This document shows positions 53,429 to 62,414 of a stretch of 64,000 nucleotides of DNA, in pieces. The position numbers and the translations under genes were made by a program. Location of the stretch: NCBI GenBank assembly GCA_021325355.1, contig JAJPHI010000009.1, forward strand, positions 186,001 through 250,000, read 5' to 3'. This DNA comes from Pseudomonadota bacterium (lineage in GTDB: Bacteria > Desulfobacterota > Binatia > Binatales > Binataceae). Below the pieces are notes generated by a model. It was not told the DNA's origin. It searched no databases and was given only the letters and a program-made list of their open reading frames with translations. The stretch's first letter is position 1, and each line of letters opens with the position of its first letter.

Positions 53429-55132
53429 ATGCACGACCTGGTTATTCGCGGCGGCACGATCGTGGACGGCACCGGCGCGGCGGCATTCACCGGCGACCTC
53501 GCCATCGACGGCGGTGTCATCGCCGCGGTCGGTGGTACGGCCGGACGCGGACGCCGCGAAATCGACGCTGCCGGGCTCATCGTCAGCCCCGGATGGGTCG
53601 ATATCCATACGCATTACGACGGCCAGGTGGCGTGGGATCCTTACCTGTCGCCCTCGAGCTGGCATGGCGTTACCACGGTCATTATTGGCAACTGCGGCGT
53701 CGGCTTCGCCCCCGTCGAGCCCGGCAAGGAAGACTTCCTGATAAGCCTGATGGATGCGGTCGAAGATATTCCGACCGCGACGCTCAAGGCGGGTATCGAT
53801 TTTCGCTGGGAGTCGTTCGGCCAGTATCTCGACGCGCTCGCGGGAATCAGGCGCACCCTCGACGTCGGCACTCACGTGCCGCATTGCGCAGTGCGCGCCT
53901 ATGTGATGGGTGAGCGCGGCGCCGCCAATGAAGATGCCACGCCCGAGGATATCGCGCGGATGGCGGCCGTGGTCCGCGAAGGCCTCGAAGCCGGCGCCCT
54001 CGGCGTCAGCACCTCGCGTACCCTGGTCCATCGCACGCGCGACAAAGGCTACGTCCCCGGTACCTTCGCCAAGGTCGATGAGATGCTTGGCATCGGGCGC
54101 GCCTTGCAGCAGGCCGGCCACGGCGTCTTCGAGATAATCTCGGATATCACCGGCGACGACGCCGACCTCGAATGGATGGCGCGGCTGACGGCTGAAACCG
54201 GCCGGCCGATTTCGCTCGCCGCGCGCATTATTCGTAATTCCGGGATGCGCATGGGGCAGATCCTCGACTTTATCCGCACGCGCAACACCACCGGCGCCCA
54301 TATGGTCGCGCAGGTCGCCGCGCGCCCGGCCGCCTCGCTGCTGAGCCTGCAAAGCTCCCTCCATCCGTTCAGTACCCATCGCAGCTATCGCCGCCTGATG
54401 GCCGGTCTCGGCTTCGAAGAGCGGGTTGCCCGGATGCGCGATCCCGAGGTCCGCGCCGCGATCCTGGCTGACAGCCCGGCGGTCAAAGAGGAGCAGACGC
54501 TTCGGATGGTCTCCGATTTCCGCAACATGTTCCCCCTCGGCGATCCCCCCAACTACGAACCCACCGCCGCGATGAGTATCGCCGCGATCGCCGCCCGCAC
54601 CGGCAAATCCCCGCAGGAGGTCACCTATGACATCCTGCTGGAACGCGAGGGCCGCGGGATCATCTACAATCCCCTCGCCTACAAGGGCTTCTCCTTCGAT
54701 GGCGTCAGGCCGATGCTTACCGACCCGGCGACGGTCCTGTCTCTGAGCGACGGCGGCGCCCATTGCGGGGTGATCTGCGACGCCGGGATGCCCACCTATC
54801 TGCTGACCCACTGGGTGCGCGACCGCGACCATGATCGCCTGCCCCTCGAAGTCGCGGTCAAGCGCCAAACCCAGGATACGGCGCGTCTCTACGGACTGCG
54901 CGATCGCGGGACGCTGGCCGCCGGCATGAAGGCCGATGTCAACCTGATCGAGCTCGAGCGCCTGCGTCTGCACGAACCCGAGATGGTCTTCGATTTGCCC
55001 GCCAACGGCCGGCGCTTCGTCCAGCGCGTCGACGGTTATCGGGCCACGATTGTCAGCGGTGAAGTAACCTTCGAGAACGGCGTGGCAACGGGCGCGATGC
55101 CCGGCAAGGTCATCCGGGGTCCGCAGGGATAA
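53429..55132 (+). CDS. N-acyl-D-amino-acid deacylase-like amidohydrolase
   Basis: 567 residues from ATG 53429, with AAAGGAAGG 7-8 nt upstream. It is a D-aminoacylase-type amidohydrolase: [16 protein letters not shown], metal ligands in [21 protein letters not shown], and the Asp of [11 protein letters not shown], then a C-terminal beta strand domain [15 protein letters not shown]-type. Such enzymes split an acyl group from D-amino acids or related amides; many in this group have untested substrates. It is transcribed divergently from LLM copy B. Confidence 0.9.
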   Translation: MHDLVIRGGTIVDGTGAAAFTGDLAIDGGVIAAVGGTAGRGRREIDAAGLIVSPGWVDIHTHYDGQVAWDPYLSPSSWHGVTTVIIGNCGVGFAPVEPGKEDFLISLMDAVEDIPTATLKAGIDFRWESFGQYLDALAGIRRTLDVGTHVPHCAVRAYVMGERGAANEDATPEDIARMAAVVREGLEAGALGVSTSRTLVHRTRDKGYVPGTFAKVDEMLGIGRALQQAGHGVFEIISDITGDDADLEWMARLTAETGRPISLAARIIRNSGMRMGQILDFIRTRNTTGAHMVAQVAARPAASLLSLQSSLHPFSTHRSYRRLMAGLGFEERVARMRDPEVRAAILADSPAVKEEQTLRMVSDFRNMFPLGDPPNYEPTAAMSIAAIAARTGKSPQEVTYDILLEREGRGIIYNPLAYKGFSFDGVRPMLTDPATVLSLSDGGAHCGVICDAGMPTYLLTHWVRDRDHDRLPLEVAVKRQTQDTARLYGLRDRGTLAAGMKADVNLIELERLRLHEPEMVFDLPANGRRFVQRVDGYRATIVSGEVTFENGVATGAMPGKVIRGPQG

Positions 55133-55144
55133 GCATGATAAGCG

Positions 55145-55696
55145 CTAGGTCCTGATCAGGTCCGCGAACTTCTTGTGAAACTTGGCCAGTTTCGGCGCGA
55201 TAACGACCTGGCAGTACGGCGCGTAGGGATTGTTGTCGAAATAGTTGCGATGGTAGTCCTCGGCCGGGTAAAAGGCCTCGAGGCGCTTCACTTCGGTCAC
55301 GATTGGCACCGGGAAGACCTTCGCCTCGGTCAATTCGGCGATCATCCCCTCGGCGGCGCGGCGCTGGGCGTCTGAGGTGTAGAGAATAATCGACCGGTAC
55401 TCCGTCCCGATATCGGCGCCCTGGCGATTGAGCGTCGTTGGATCGTGGGTCGAGAAGAAGACCTCCAGCAATTCGCGATATGAGATTTGCGAAGGGTCGA
55501 ATTCCACCCGAGCGACCTCGGCGTGACCCGTTCGCCCGGTGCACACCTGCGGATACGACGGGTTCGGCACATGACCGCCGGCAAACCCTGGAACCACCGA
55601 TACGACACCCTTAAGGCGGGAAAAGACCGCTTCCGTGCACCAGAAGCAGCCACCGCCAAAGACCGCGATCTCGCCCTTGCCATTCATCTCACTCAT
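55145..55696 (-). CDS. msrA: Peptide-methionine (S)-S-oxide reductase
   Basis: 183 residues. The catalytic motif GGGCFWCTEAVF has Cys17. DPTTLNRQGADIGTEYRS and AEDYHRNYFDNNPYAPYCQ are further MsrA blocks. It repairs oxidised methionine S-sulfoxide. It converges with the amidohydrolase at a 12-bp gap. An upstream SprT-like gene lies 59 bp away. Confidence 0.96.
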   Translation of the reverse strand: MSEMNGKGEIAVFGGGCFWCTEAVFSRLKGVVSVVPGFAGGHVPNPSYPQVCTGRTGHAEVARVEFDPSQISYRELLEVFFSTHDPTTLNRQGADIGTEYRSIILYTSDAQRRAAEGMIAELTEAKVFPVPIVTEVKRLEAFYPAEDYHRNYFDNNPYAPYCQVVIAPKLAKFHKKFADLIRT

Positions 55697-55755
55697 GCTA
55701 GCGCGCGCCTCCTAGCTCAAGCTCAAGAGCACGTCAAGCTCCTTGATTGATCATT

Positions 55756-56085
55756 TCAAATATCCCGTTCAAGTTCCGCGCCAAGCTGCTGCGCCACCGC
55801 CTCGAACTCGCGCGTCCAGCGCGGACCGTGATCCTGCTCCTCGTCGAGCGTTCGCAGATGCGCCAGCTCGTGGACCAAAGTCTTGAAACTGTAACGCTCC
55901 GTATGGCGCCCAATCAGGATCGTTTTACCGGCCGTCAGCGTCACGCCGCACACCCCGCGACCGTACGCCTGCTGGATCACGGTCTTGCGCACCAGCAGTA
56001 CCCGCCATCCGACCGGCATCGGCTCCGTCGGCCAGATCCGTGACCACGTCCGTTGCGCCAGCTCCGTAATATCCTTCCGACGCAC
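55756..56085 (-). CDS. SprT-like zinc metalloprotease-domain protein
   Basis: About 109 residues from GTG 56085. The zinc-binding site is VHELAHLRTLDEEQDHGPRW: HELAH with a third His nine residues later, the SprT arrangement. The frame stays open upstream past the dienelactone hydrolase gene, but that extension overlaps it antiphase and has no family likeness. SprT-like proteins may cleave DNA-protein crosslinks; bacterial ones are mostly uncharacterised. The start is weakly supported. Confidence 0.7.
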   Translation of the reverse strand: MRRKDITELAQRTWSRIWPTEPMPVGWRVLLVRKTVIQQAYGRGVCGVTLTAGKTILIGRHTERYSFKTLVHELAHLRTLDEEQDHGPRWTREFEAVAQQLGAELERDI

Positions 56086-56152
56086 CGCGCGGGCCCAAGC
56101 CGCCTTGCCGGAGCACGCCGGCGCGATTAGTCGTCTCCCAGCCGCGTTTGTC

Positions 56153-56869
56153 TCAGGCGAAGATTTCGCCGAAAAACGCGACCATCGCCTGCCACGAGCG
56201 CTCATCAGCCGACTTGTTGTATTTGAGTCCCGCCATCCCGACGCTGTCCGCATCGGGATTGGTGAAGCTGTGAACCGTGCCGCCGTAGCTGATCACCTGC
56301 CAATCAACTCCGGCCTTGGTCAACTCCTCCTGGAGGGCATTGACCTGCGCGACCGGCACGAACGGATCGTCGGCCCCGGTGCAGACCAGCACTTTGGCCT
56401 TGACCTTTCCGGGCTGGGCCGGCGCCTTGGTCTCGAGACCGCCGTGGAAGGTCACGATCCCCCGCAGCGGCGCCCCGTCGCGCGCCAGTTCGAGCGCGAA
56501 CGTGCCGCCCATGCAATAGCCGATCGCCGCCAGCTTGCCGCTATCGACCTGCGGCAACGATGCCAGCTTGTCGAGCGCGGCGCGCCCGCGGGCGCGAAAC
56601 TTTGCCGTATCTTCGCGCAACGGCCCGGCGTACTTCATCGCCTCCTGCAGGTCTTTCGCGATGATGCCGTCACCGTACGGATCGCCCGCCAGCGCCACAT
56701 AGCCGAGTCGTGCCAGCCGCTCCGCGCGCTCCTTGGCGTGGGGACCCAGGCCGAAGGCTTCGGGCATCACCAGGATACCCGGACGCTTCGTGCTGACCTT
56801 GTCGTCATAAGCCACGAAGCCCTTCAGATTCACACTGCCGTCTTTATATTCGATTGTTTCCGCTTTCAT
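56153..56869 (-). CDS. Dienelactone hydrolase family protein
   Basis: 238 residues from ATG 56869, which has GGAGG 5 nt upstream. The alpha/beta-hydrolase core shows GILVMPEAFGL and the nucleophile elbow IGYCMGGTFAL with Cys119, the cysteine nucleophile of dienelactone hydrolases. The His in GGTVHSFTNPDA completes the triad. It opens lactone rings. It follows the alpha/beta hydrolase after 25 bp and fits a ring-cleavage pathway with the LLM protein upstream. Confidence 0.93.
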   Translation of the reverse strand: MKAETIEYKDGSVNLKGFVAYDDKVSTKRPGILVMPEAFGLGPHAKERAERLARLGYVALAGDPYGDGIIAKDLQEAMKYAGPLREDTAKFRARGRAALDKLASLPQVDSGKLAAIGYCMGGTFALELARDGAPLRGIVTFHGGLETKAPAQPGKVKAKVLVCTGADDPFVPVAQVNALQEELTKAGVDWQVISYGGTVHSFTNPDADSVGMAGLKYNKSADERSWQAMVAFFGEIFA

Positions 56870-56894
56870 CGGGTCCTCCGCTCGTTGAGCCCTT

Positions 56895-57689
56895 TCAGGC
56901 TGCACAGAAATTCAGAATTGCGTTCACCGCTGCCTCCGGCTGTTCGGGGAACAGCACATGGCCGGCCTGGCTGATCGTCTGGAGCTTTACCGGCGCATTC
57001 ACCATCAGCCGCTTGAACACGTCGGCATGTTGCCGCGGGATCAGGCGGTCGGATTCGCCCCACAGCAACAGGGTCGGCGCCTTGATCCGATAAAGCCGCT
57101 CGCTCAGTCCGCGATCGCCGTTGGGAAACAGGAAGCGCCCGGCGGTGGCGAGCGCTCGGATCTGCGCCACCGTCGCCTCGATCTGCGCCTGCGGATCGCT
57201 CGGCGGCGTCACGAAAGCCTTGGCCGCGGGCGATTCCGGATCGTGAAACGCCACCTTGGCAATCTCGGCCGGTGTCGCGGCAAAAACGTCGAACATCGGG
57301 CATCCTTCGACGTAGAGGCCGGCCGGCGCGATCAGCACCAGTTTTTTAACGCGGCGCGGTTCCGTCGCCGCCATCTCCGCCGCCATCATCCCGCCAAAGG
57401 AATGACCCACGAGGATCGGCCGTTCGATCGCCAGCGCGTCGCAGAAGTCCCAGCCGAAGAACACCAGCTTCTGGACGTCTTCGTGCAAATGCTGTTCGCC
57501 GCTCGAACCCCATCCCGGCAACAGCGGCGCCGTTACCCGATACTTTTTGCTCAGCGCCGCGAGCTCTGGCGTGAACGCCGGCAGCCCTCCCGCACTATGC
57601 AGGAAAACCAGGTCATCGCCCTGCCCCGCCTGGTAGTATTTGACCGCGAAGTCGCCGCCGCGCAGTGCAAGTGTCTTGAGTTCGCTCAT
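56895..57689 (-). CDS. Alpha/beta hydrolase
   Basis: 264 residues. The oxyanion region is FLHSAGGLP, and the nucleophile elbow is LVGHSFGGMMAAE with Ser97. The Asp is in LLWGESDRLIP and the His in ISQAGHVLFPEQP. The layout is that of carboxylesterase or C-C hydrolase members (MhpC-like). It lies 15 bp after the LLM gene and before the dienelactone hydrolase, consistent with hydrolysis of a ring-expanded or cleaved product. Confidence 0.92.
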   Translation of the reverse strand: MSELKTLALRGGDFAVKYYQAGQGDDLVFLHSAGGLPAFTPELAALSKKYRVTAPLLPGWGSSGEQHLHEDVQKLVFFGWDFCDALAIERPILVGHSFGGMMAAEMAATEPRRVKKLVLIAPAGLYVEGCPMFDVFAATPAEIAKVAFHDPESPAAKAFVTPPSDPQAQIEATVAQIRALATAGRFLFPNGDRGLSERLYRIKAPTLLLWGESDRLIPRQHADVFKRLMVNAPVKLQTISQAGHVLFPEQPEAAVNAILNFCAA

Positions 57690-57704
57690 GTCTCGATCGG
57701 CGCC

Positions 57705-58943
57705 TCAACGAGCCTCGGCCTGCCCCGCGACGGCGCGCTGATTCTGCGGCAGCGGACGCGGGGACCAGCGATCTTCCCATTCCTCAGTCCAGATCGTCTT
57801 GAGCGACGGCATCACTTCTTTGGCGAAAAGCTCGGTGTTCTTGAGCACCAGATGCTTCGGCATGCTGCCGATCTGCTGCAAGGCCATCAGTTGGCCGACA
57901 TTCAGATCTTTCAGGATCCAGGTGAGCTTGTCGCGCACCGTGGCCGGCGATCCCGCCACCACGTAGTTGCGATCAACGAAGTCCTTCCACTTGAGCCCCT
58001 TGCGGAAGGCGGTCGCCGCATTGCCGACGCCGCCGCGCAAACCCGCGCGCACCGTCGCCTCCGTGCGATAGCCGGGAGCGTCGGCGAACTCGGGCGCGAT
58101 ATGCACGCACTTGTTGTAAAAATACTCGAGATGCTCGGCGTAGTCCTTCTCGGCCTGATTGTCGGTCTCCGCCACGCAAATCAATTGCAGATAGCCGAAG
58201 CGATATGGATTCAGGTCCTTGCCCAGCGCCGCGGCGCGTTCCCAGTAACCTGTCCCGACCCGCTTGCCATACTCGTAACCGAGGTATGACAGCGCGCAGT
58301 AAACGTAATCATGCTCGAGCGTCCAGTCCCACGTCTCGATTGACCCGCCGCCCGGTATCCAGATCGGCGGATGGGGTTTCTGCACCGGCCGGATGAACAG
58401 GTTGCCGTAGCGCACCTTGTTGTAGCGGCCGTTGAAGATGAACGGTTCCTCGCTGCTCCACGCCTGCTTGATAAAGTCGTGCGCCTCGTAGTAGCGCTCG
58501 CGCAGCGTCGCCGGAACAAAGCCATAGGCAAAGTTGTCGTCGGGGCTGCTGCCGATCGGAAAACCCGCGACCAGCCGCCCGCCCGAGATCAGATCGAGCA
58601 TCGCAAACTCTTCCGCCACCCTGAGCGGCGGGTTGTACATCGCGATACTGTTGCCCAGCACGATCAGATTCGCGTGCGGGGCCCGGCGCGCCACCGCCGC
58701 CGCCATCAGGTTCGGCGACGGCATCAGCCCGTATGCGTTGGCGTGATGCTCGTTGACGCAGATCCCGTCGAGACCCATCGAGTCGGCAAACTCGAGCTCG
58801 TCGAGATACTCGTTATATAGATGATGCCCGCGCGCCGGGTCGTAGAGTTTCGTCGGAATATCGACCCAGACGCTGTGATGCTCGTTCTCGAAATTCGGCG
58901 GCAGGAACCGCCATGGCATCAGATGAAACCAGTTAACCTTCAC
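57705..58943 (-). CDS. LLM-class flavin-dependent oxidoreductase, copy C
   Basis: 412 residues from GTG 58943, with AAGGAG 6 nt upstream. The luciferase-like barrel has DGICVNEHHANAYGLMPSPN, NLIVLGNSIAMYNPP, LDLISGGRLVAGFPIGSS and IWIPGGGSIETWDW. Longer than copies A and B, it belongs to the subgroup often annotated as alkane or limonene monooxygenase-like. As first gene of a unit with alpha/beta hydrolase and dienelactone hydrolase it may perform a Baeyer-Villiger-type or epoxidation step. That is inference. Confidence 0.9.
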   Translation of the reverse strand: MKVNWFHLMPWRFLPPNFENEHHSVWVDIPTKLYDPARGHHLYNEYLDELEFADSMGLDGICVNEHHANAYGLMPSPNLMAAAVARRAPHANLIVLGNSIAMYNPPLRVAEEFAMLDLISGGRLVAGFPIGSSPDDNFAYGFVPATLRERYYEAHDFIKQAWSSEEPFIFNGRYNKVRYGNLFIRPVQKPHPPIWIPGGGSIETWDWTLEHDYVYCALSYLGYEYGKRVGTGYWERAAALGKDLNPYRFGYLQLICVAETDNQAEKDYAEHLEYFYNKCVHIAPEFADAPGYRTEATVRAGLRGGVGNAATAFRKGLKWKDFVDRNYVVAGSPATVRDKLTWILKDLNVGQLMALQQIGSMPKHLVLKNTELFAKEVMPSLKTIWTEEWEDRWSPRPLPQNQRAVAGQAEAR

Positions 58944-59111
58944 GATACGCTCCTTCACCGCGGCGCAAGCGTCGGGCTCGGCATTTATCGACGCGACACT
59001 AGCAAACCGCTCGCGGGATGAGAAACCGAATTAACCTTTTCGTCTGCACCCGATCGCCCGCGCGATCCGCCCCTCGCGCCCGCGCGTTACTGCGCGCCAC
59101 AAACCTCGCAG

Positions 59112-59909
59112 TCAGTCGCGATCAACATAAGTGGTCTGCGATTTCGGGTTCGAGCTGCCGCCGTCGATGGTCAGGATGGCGCCCGTGGTGAAGCTTGCCG
59201 CCGGACTGGCGAAGTACATCGCCGCACCAGCGACCTCCTCGGGCTCGCCCGCGCGCTGCAGCGGAAAAGTCTCCTTCGCGCGCTGCGTGTATTCCGGCGT
59301 GCGCGACCATCCCTTGCTGATGTCGGTGTGGAAGGGACCGCACATGATGCAGTTGACGCGCACCTTGGGCCCGTACTCCTGCGCGAAGGTCTGAGTCAGC
59401 AGATTCAGACCGTTTTTCGCCGCCCCGTAAATCGCCATCTCCGCGCTCGGCCGCACCGAGGCGGTTGACGATATATTGATGATCGATCCGCCGTCCTCGG
59501 CCGCCATCCGCGAGCCAAACAGAACCGACAGGCGATACGGCCCCTTGAGGTTGACCGCGATAATCTTGTCGAACAGGTCTTCGGTGGTTTCCAGCGGTGG
59601 TGCCAGCGGCGACAAGCCCGCGTTGTTGATCAGCACGTCGGCGCGGCCCCAGCGGCGATACACCTCCTCGAACAGCCGGTTGCAGTCCTCCCACTTGCCG
59701 ACGTGAATACCGTGCGCCGACCCTTCACTGCCCAGCGCTTCGATTTCCCTGACCGTCGCCTCGCAGGCCGCCAGCTTGCGACTCGCGACCGCGACCCTCG
59801 CGCCCGCGCGCGCAAACGCCAGCGCCATCCCATGACCAATCCCGCGGCTGCCGCCGGTTATCACCACCACCTTGCCACTGAAGTCGTACGGATTCGCCGC
59901 CGTCGTCAT
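59112..59909 (-). CDS. Short-chain dehydrogenase/reductase (SDR)
   Basis: 265 residues, classical SDR. The cofactor loop is [27 protein letters not shown] follows, the active-site pair is YGAAKNGL (Tyr-x3-Lys), and the Ser is in [11 protein letters not shown]. It probably oxidises an alcohol to a ketone with NAD(P). It is divergent from the copper ATPase gene and 168 bp upstream of LLM copy C on the same strand. Confidence 0.92.
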   Translation of the reverse strand: MTTAANPYDFSGKVVVITGGSRGIGHGMALAFARAGARVAVASRKLAACEATVREIEALGSEGSAHGIHVGKWEDCNRLFEEVYRRWGRADVLINNAGLSPLAPPLETTEDLFDKIIAVNLKGPYRLSVLFGSRMAAEDGGSIINISSTASVRPSAEMAIYGAAKNGLNLLTQTFAQEYGPKVRVNCIMCGPFHTDISKGWSRTPEYTQRAKETFPLQRAGEPEEVAGAAMYFASPAASFTTGAILTIDGGSSNPKSQTTYVDRD

Positions 59910-60033
59910 CGCTCGTTCCTCCGCCTGTCTGCGCTTCGCTTTCGCTCCGAGACTGCCATCAGCCGCCGCCCACCCTCAAGCCTGCGGCTATGACACGCGT
60001 TATATTGATACCCGGGAGACCTCGAAAGCGTTA

Positions 60034-62358
60034 ATGCCCGAAGCCACGATAAGCCCAGCGAACGACGCCGAATCGGCGACCGATCCGGTCTGCGGGATGC
60101 GCGTGCGGATAACGCCGACGGCCCGCTCAACGGTCCACGGCGGACAAACCTACTACTTCTGCAGCGCGCGATGCCTCGAACGATTCTCGCAGGAACCCGC
60201 GAAATTCCTTGGTTCCCACGCGCATCGTGAGCACCGTGAAAACCCTTCCGCCGTGAGCGGCGGCGCCGCGGTCGAGTACACTTGCCCGATGCATCCCGAG
60301 ATCGTGCGCGCGGGGCCGGGCTCCTGCCCGATCTGCGGGATGGCGCTCGAGCCGCGCACGCCGCTCGCCGAAACGGAAAACCTCGAACTGCGGGAGATGA
60401 CGCGGCGCTTCGTCGTCGGCGCGATCCTCACGCTGCCCCTCGTCACCCTGACCATGACCGGCGCGCATCAGATGATACCGCCATCAGTCGCCGCGCCGCT
60501 CGACGCGCTGCTCGCCACACCGGTTGTGATCTGGGCCGGATGGCCCTTCTTCGAGCGTGGTTACCGCTCACTGCTGAGCCGTCATCTCAACATGTTCACG
60601 CTCATCGCGATGGGCGTGGGCGTCTCCTATGTCTATAGCCTCGTTGCCCTGCTCGCACCGCAGATTTTTCCCGCCTCCGCGCGCGATAGCTCCGGTCATC
60701 CGGAGACCTATTTCGAGCCCGCCGCGGTAATCGTGGTCCTGGTCCTGCTCGGCCAGGTGCTCGAGCTGCGTGCCCGCCATCGGACGGGCAACGCGATCCG
60801 TGCGCTGCTCAATCTCGCACCGCAAACCGCTCATCTGATTCAGCCCGACGGGTCGGAACGCGACGTTCCGCTCGATCAGGTGAAGGCCGGCGACCGCTTG
60901 CGCGTGCGACCGGGAGAAAAGGTGCCGGTTGACGGCGTCATCCTCGAGGGAACCGGCGCCATCGACGAATCGATGATCACCGGCGAGTCGATGCCCGTCG
61001 CCAAAGCGCCCGGCGACCGGGTGATCGGCGCGACCATCAACGGCGCCGGCAGCTTTACCATGGCCGCGCAACACGTCGGCGCCGATTCGCTGCTCGCCCG
61101 GATTGTCCGGATGGTCGCCGAGGCCCAGCGCAGCCGGGCGCCGATCCAGCGCCTCGCCGACATCGTTTCCGGATGGTTTGTGCCCGCCGTCATCGGCGTC
61201 GCCGCCATCACCTTCGGCGCCTGGCTGGTGCTCGGCGGATCGCTCGGGCACGCGATCGTCGCCGCGGTTTCGGTTCTGATTATCGCCTGCCCCTGCGCGC
61301 TCGGTCTGGCCACGCCGATGGCGATCATGGTCGGCACCGGGCGCGGCGCCCTCGAAGGAGTTCTGATTCGCAATGCCGAAGCCCTCGAAATGATGGAGAG
61401 AGTCGATACCATCGTCTTCGACAAAACCGGCACGCTGACCGCAGGCAAACCCGCCGTTACCGCCGTCGTCGCCCTCGCGCCGTTCACCGAAGACACGGTG
61501 CTGCGCACCGCCGCCGCCCTTGAGCGCAGCAGCGAGCATCCGCTGGCGACGGCCATCCTCGCCGCCGCGCGCGAGCGTAACTTGGCGCTGCCCGCCACCC
61601 GTGACTTCCAGGTGCTGCCCGGGCGCGGCGTGCGCGCAAGCGTGGATAACCATGCCGCATCGCTCGGCAACGCCACGCTGCTGCGCGATCTCGGCATCTC
61701 GTCCGCTCCGCTCATCAGCCGATCCGCGCCGCTCCAGTCCAAAGGCGAAACCACGATGCTCCTTGCGATCGACCAGGAGCCCGCCGGTGTCATCGCGGTG
61801 GCCGATGCCGTCAAAGCCTCGAGTGCCGAGGCGGTGCGCCTCCTCAAAGCCGAGCGGGTGCGGCTCGTGATGCTCACCGGCGACAATCGCGCGACCGCCG
61901 CCGCCGTCGCACGCCAGCTCGGTCTCGACGAAGTGCGAGCCGAAGTGCTCCCCGAGGACAAAGCCGCCGAGATCAAGCGCCTGCAGGACGACGGCGCAAT
62001 CGTCGCGATGGCCGGCGACGGCATCAACGACGCCCCCGCGCTGGCGCAGGCTCAAGTCGGTATCGCGATGGGTACCGGCACCGATGTCGCGATGCAGAGC
62101 GCGGGCATCACCCTGGTCAAGGGCGATCTGCGCGGCATCGCCAAAGCCCGGCGCCTGAGTCGCGCCACCATGCGCAATATCCGCCAGAACCTCTTCTTTG
62201 CCTTTGTCTATAATGCGCTCGGCGTCCCGCTCGCGGCCGGCATTCTCTATCCGTGGCTCGGCATCCTGCTGAGCCCGATGATCGCCAGCGTGGCGATGGC
62301 GCTCAGCTCGGTCTCGGTGGTCGCCAACGCTTTGCGGCTCCGTCGCCTCAGGCTGTGA
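60034..62358 (+). CDS. copA: Copper-type P1B ATPase with YHS and heavy-metal-binding domains
   Basis: 774 residues from ATG 60034. A YHS domain (residues 15-60; Cys20, Cys43, Cys47) and a heavy-metal-binding domain (YTCPMHPEI..., Cys84, Cys98, Cys101) replace the usual HMA domains. The pump has eight membrane helices, phosphatase loop TGES (316-319), metal site CPC (419-421) and the phosphorylated Asp463 in DKTGTL. The YN of [10 protein letters not shown] and the MALSS of the last helix are the Cu(I) determinants. It exports Cu(I) or Ag(I) from the cytoplasm. No copper regulator is nearby. Confidence 0.94.
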   Translation: MPEATISPANDAESATDPVCGMRVRITPTARSTVHGGQTYYFCSARCLERFSQEPAKFLGSHAHREHRENPSAVSGGAAVEYTCPMHPEIVRAGPGSCPICGMALEPRTPLAETENLELREMTRRFVVGAILTLPLVTLTMTGAHQMIPPSVAAPLDALLATPVVIWAGWPFFERGYRSLLSRHLNMFTLIAMGVGVSYVYSLVALLAPQIFPASARDSSGHPETYFEPAAVIVVLVLLGQVLELRARHRTGNAIRALLNLAPQTAHLIQPDGSERDVPLDQVKAGDRLRVRPGEKVPVDGVILEGTGAIDESMITGESMPVAKAPGDRVIGATINGAGSFTMAAQHVGADSLLARIVRMVAEAQRSRAPIQRLADIVSGWFVPAVIGVAAITFGAWLVLGGSLGHAIVAAVSVLIIACPCALGLATPMAIMVGTGRGALEGVLIRNAEALEMMERVDTIVFDKTGTLTAGKPAVTAVVALAPFTEDTVLRTAAALERSSEHPLATAILAAARERNLALPATRDFQVLPGRGVRASVDNHAASLGNATLLRDLGISSAPLISRSAPLQSKGETTMLLAIDQEPAGVIAVADAVKASSAEAVRLLKAERVRLVMLTGDNRATAAAVARQLGLDEVRAEVLPEDKAAEIKRLQDDGAIVAMAGDGINDAPALAQAQVGIAMGTGTDVAMQSAGITLVKGDLRGIAKARRLSRATMRNIRQNLFFAFVYNALGVPLAAGILYPWLGILLSPMIASVAMALSSVSVVANALRLRRLRL

Positions 62359-62414
62359 GCCTGCCCGAGTGATGGACCCGGCCGGTCCAATGCCCTAAGC
62401 TGGACCTAGCCGAC

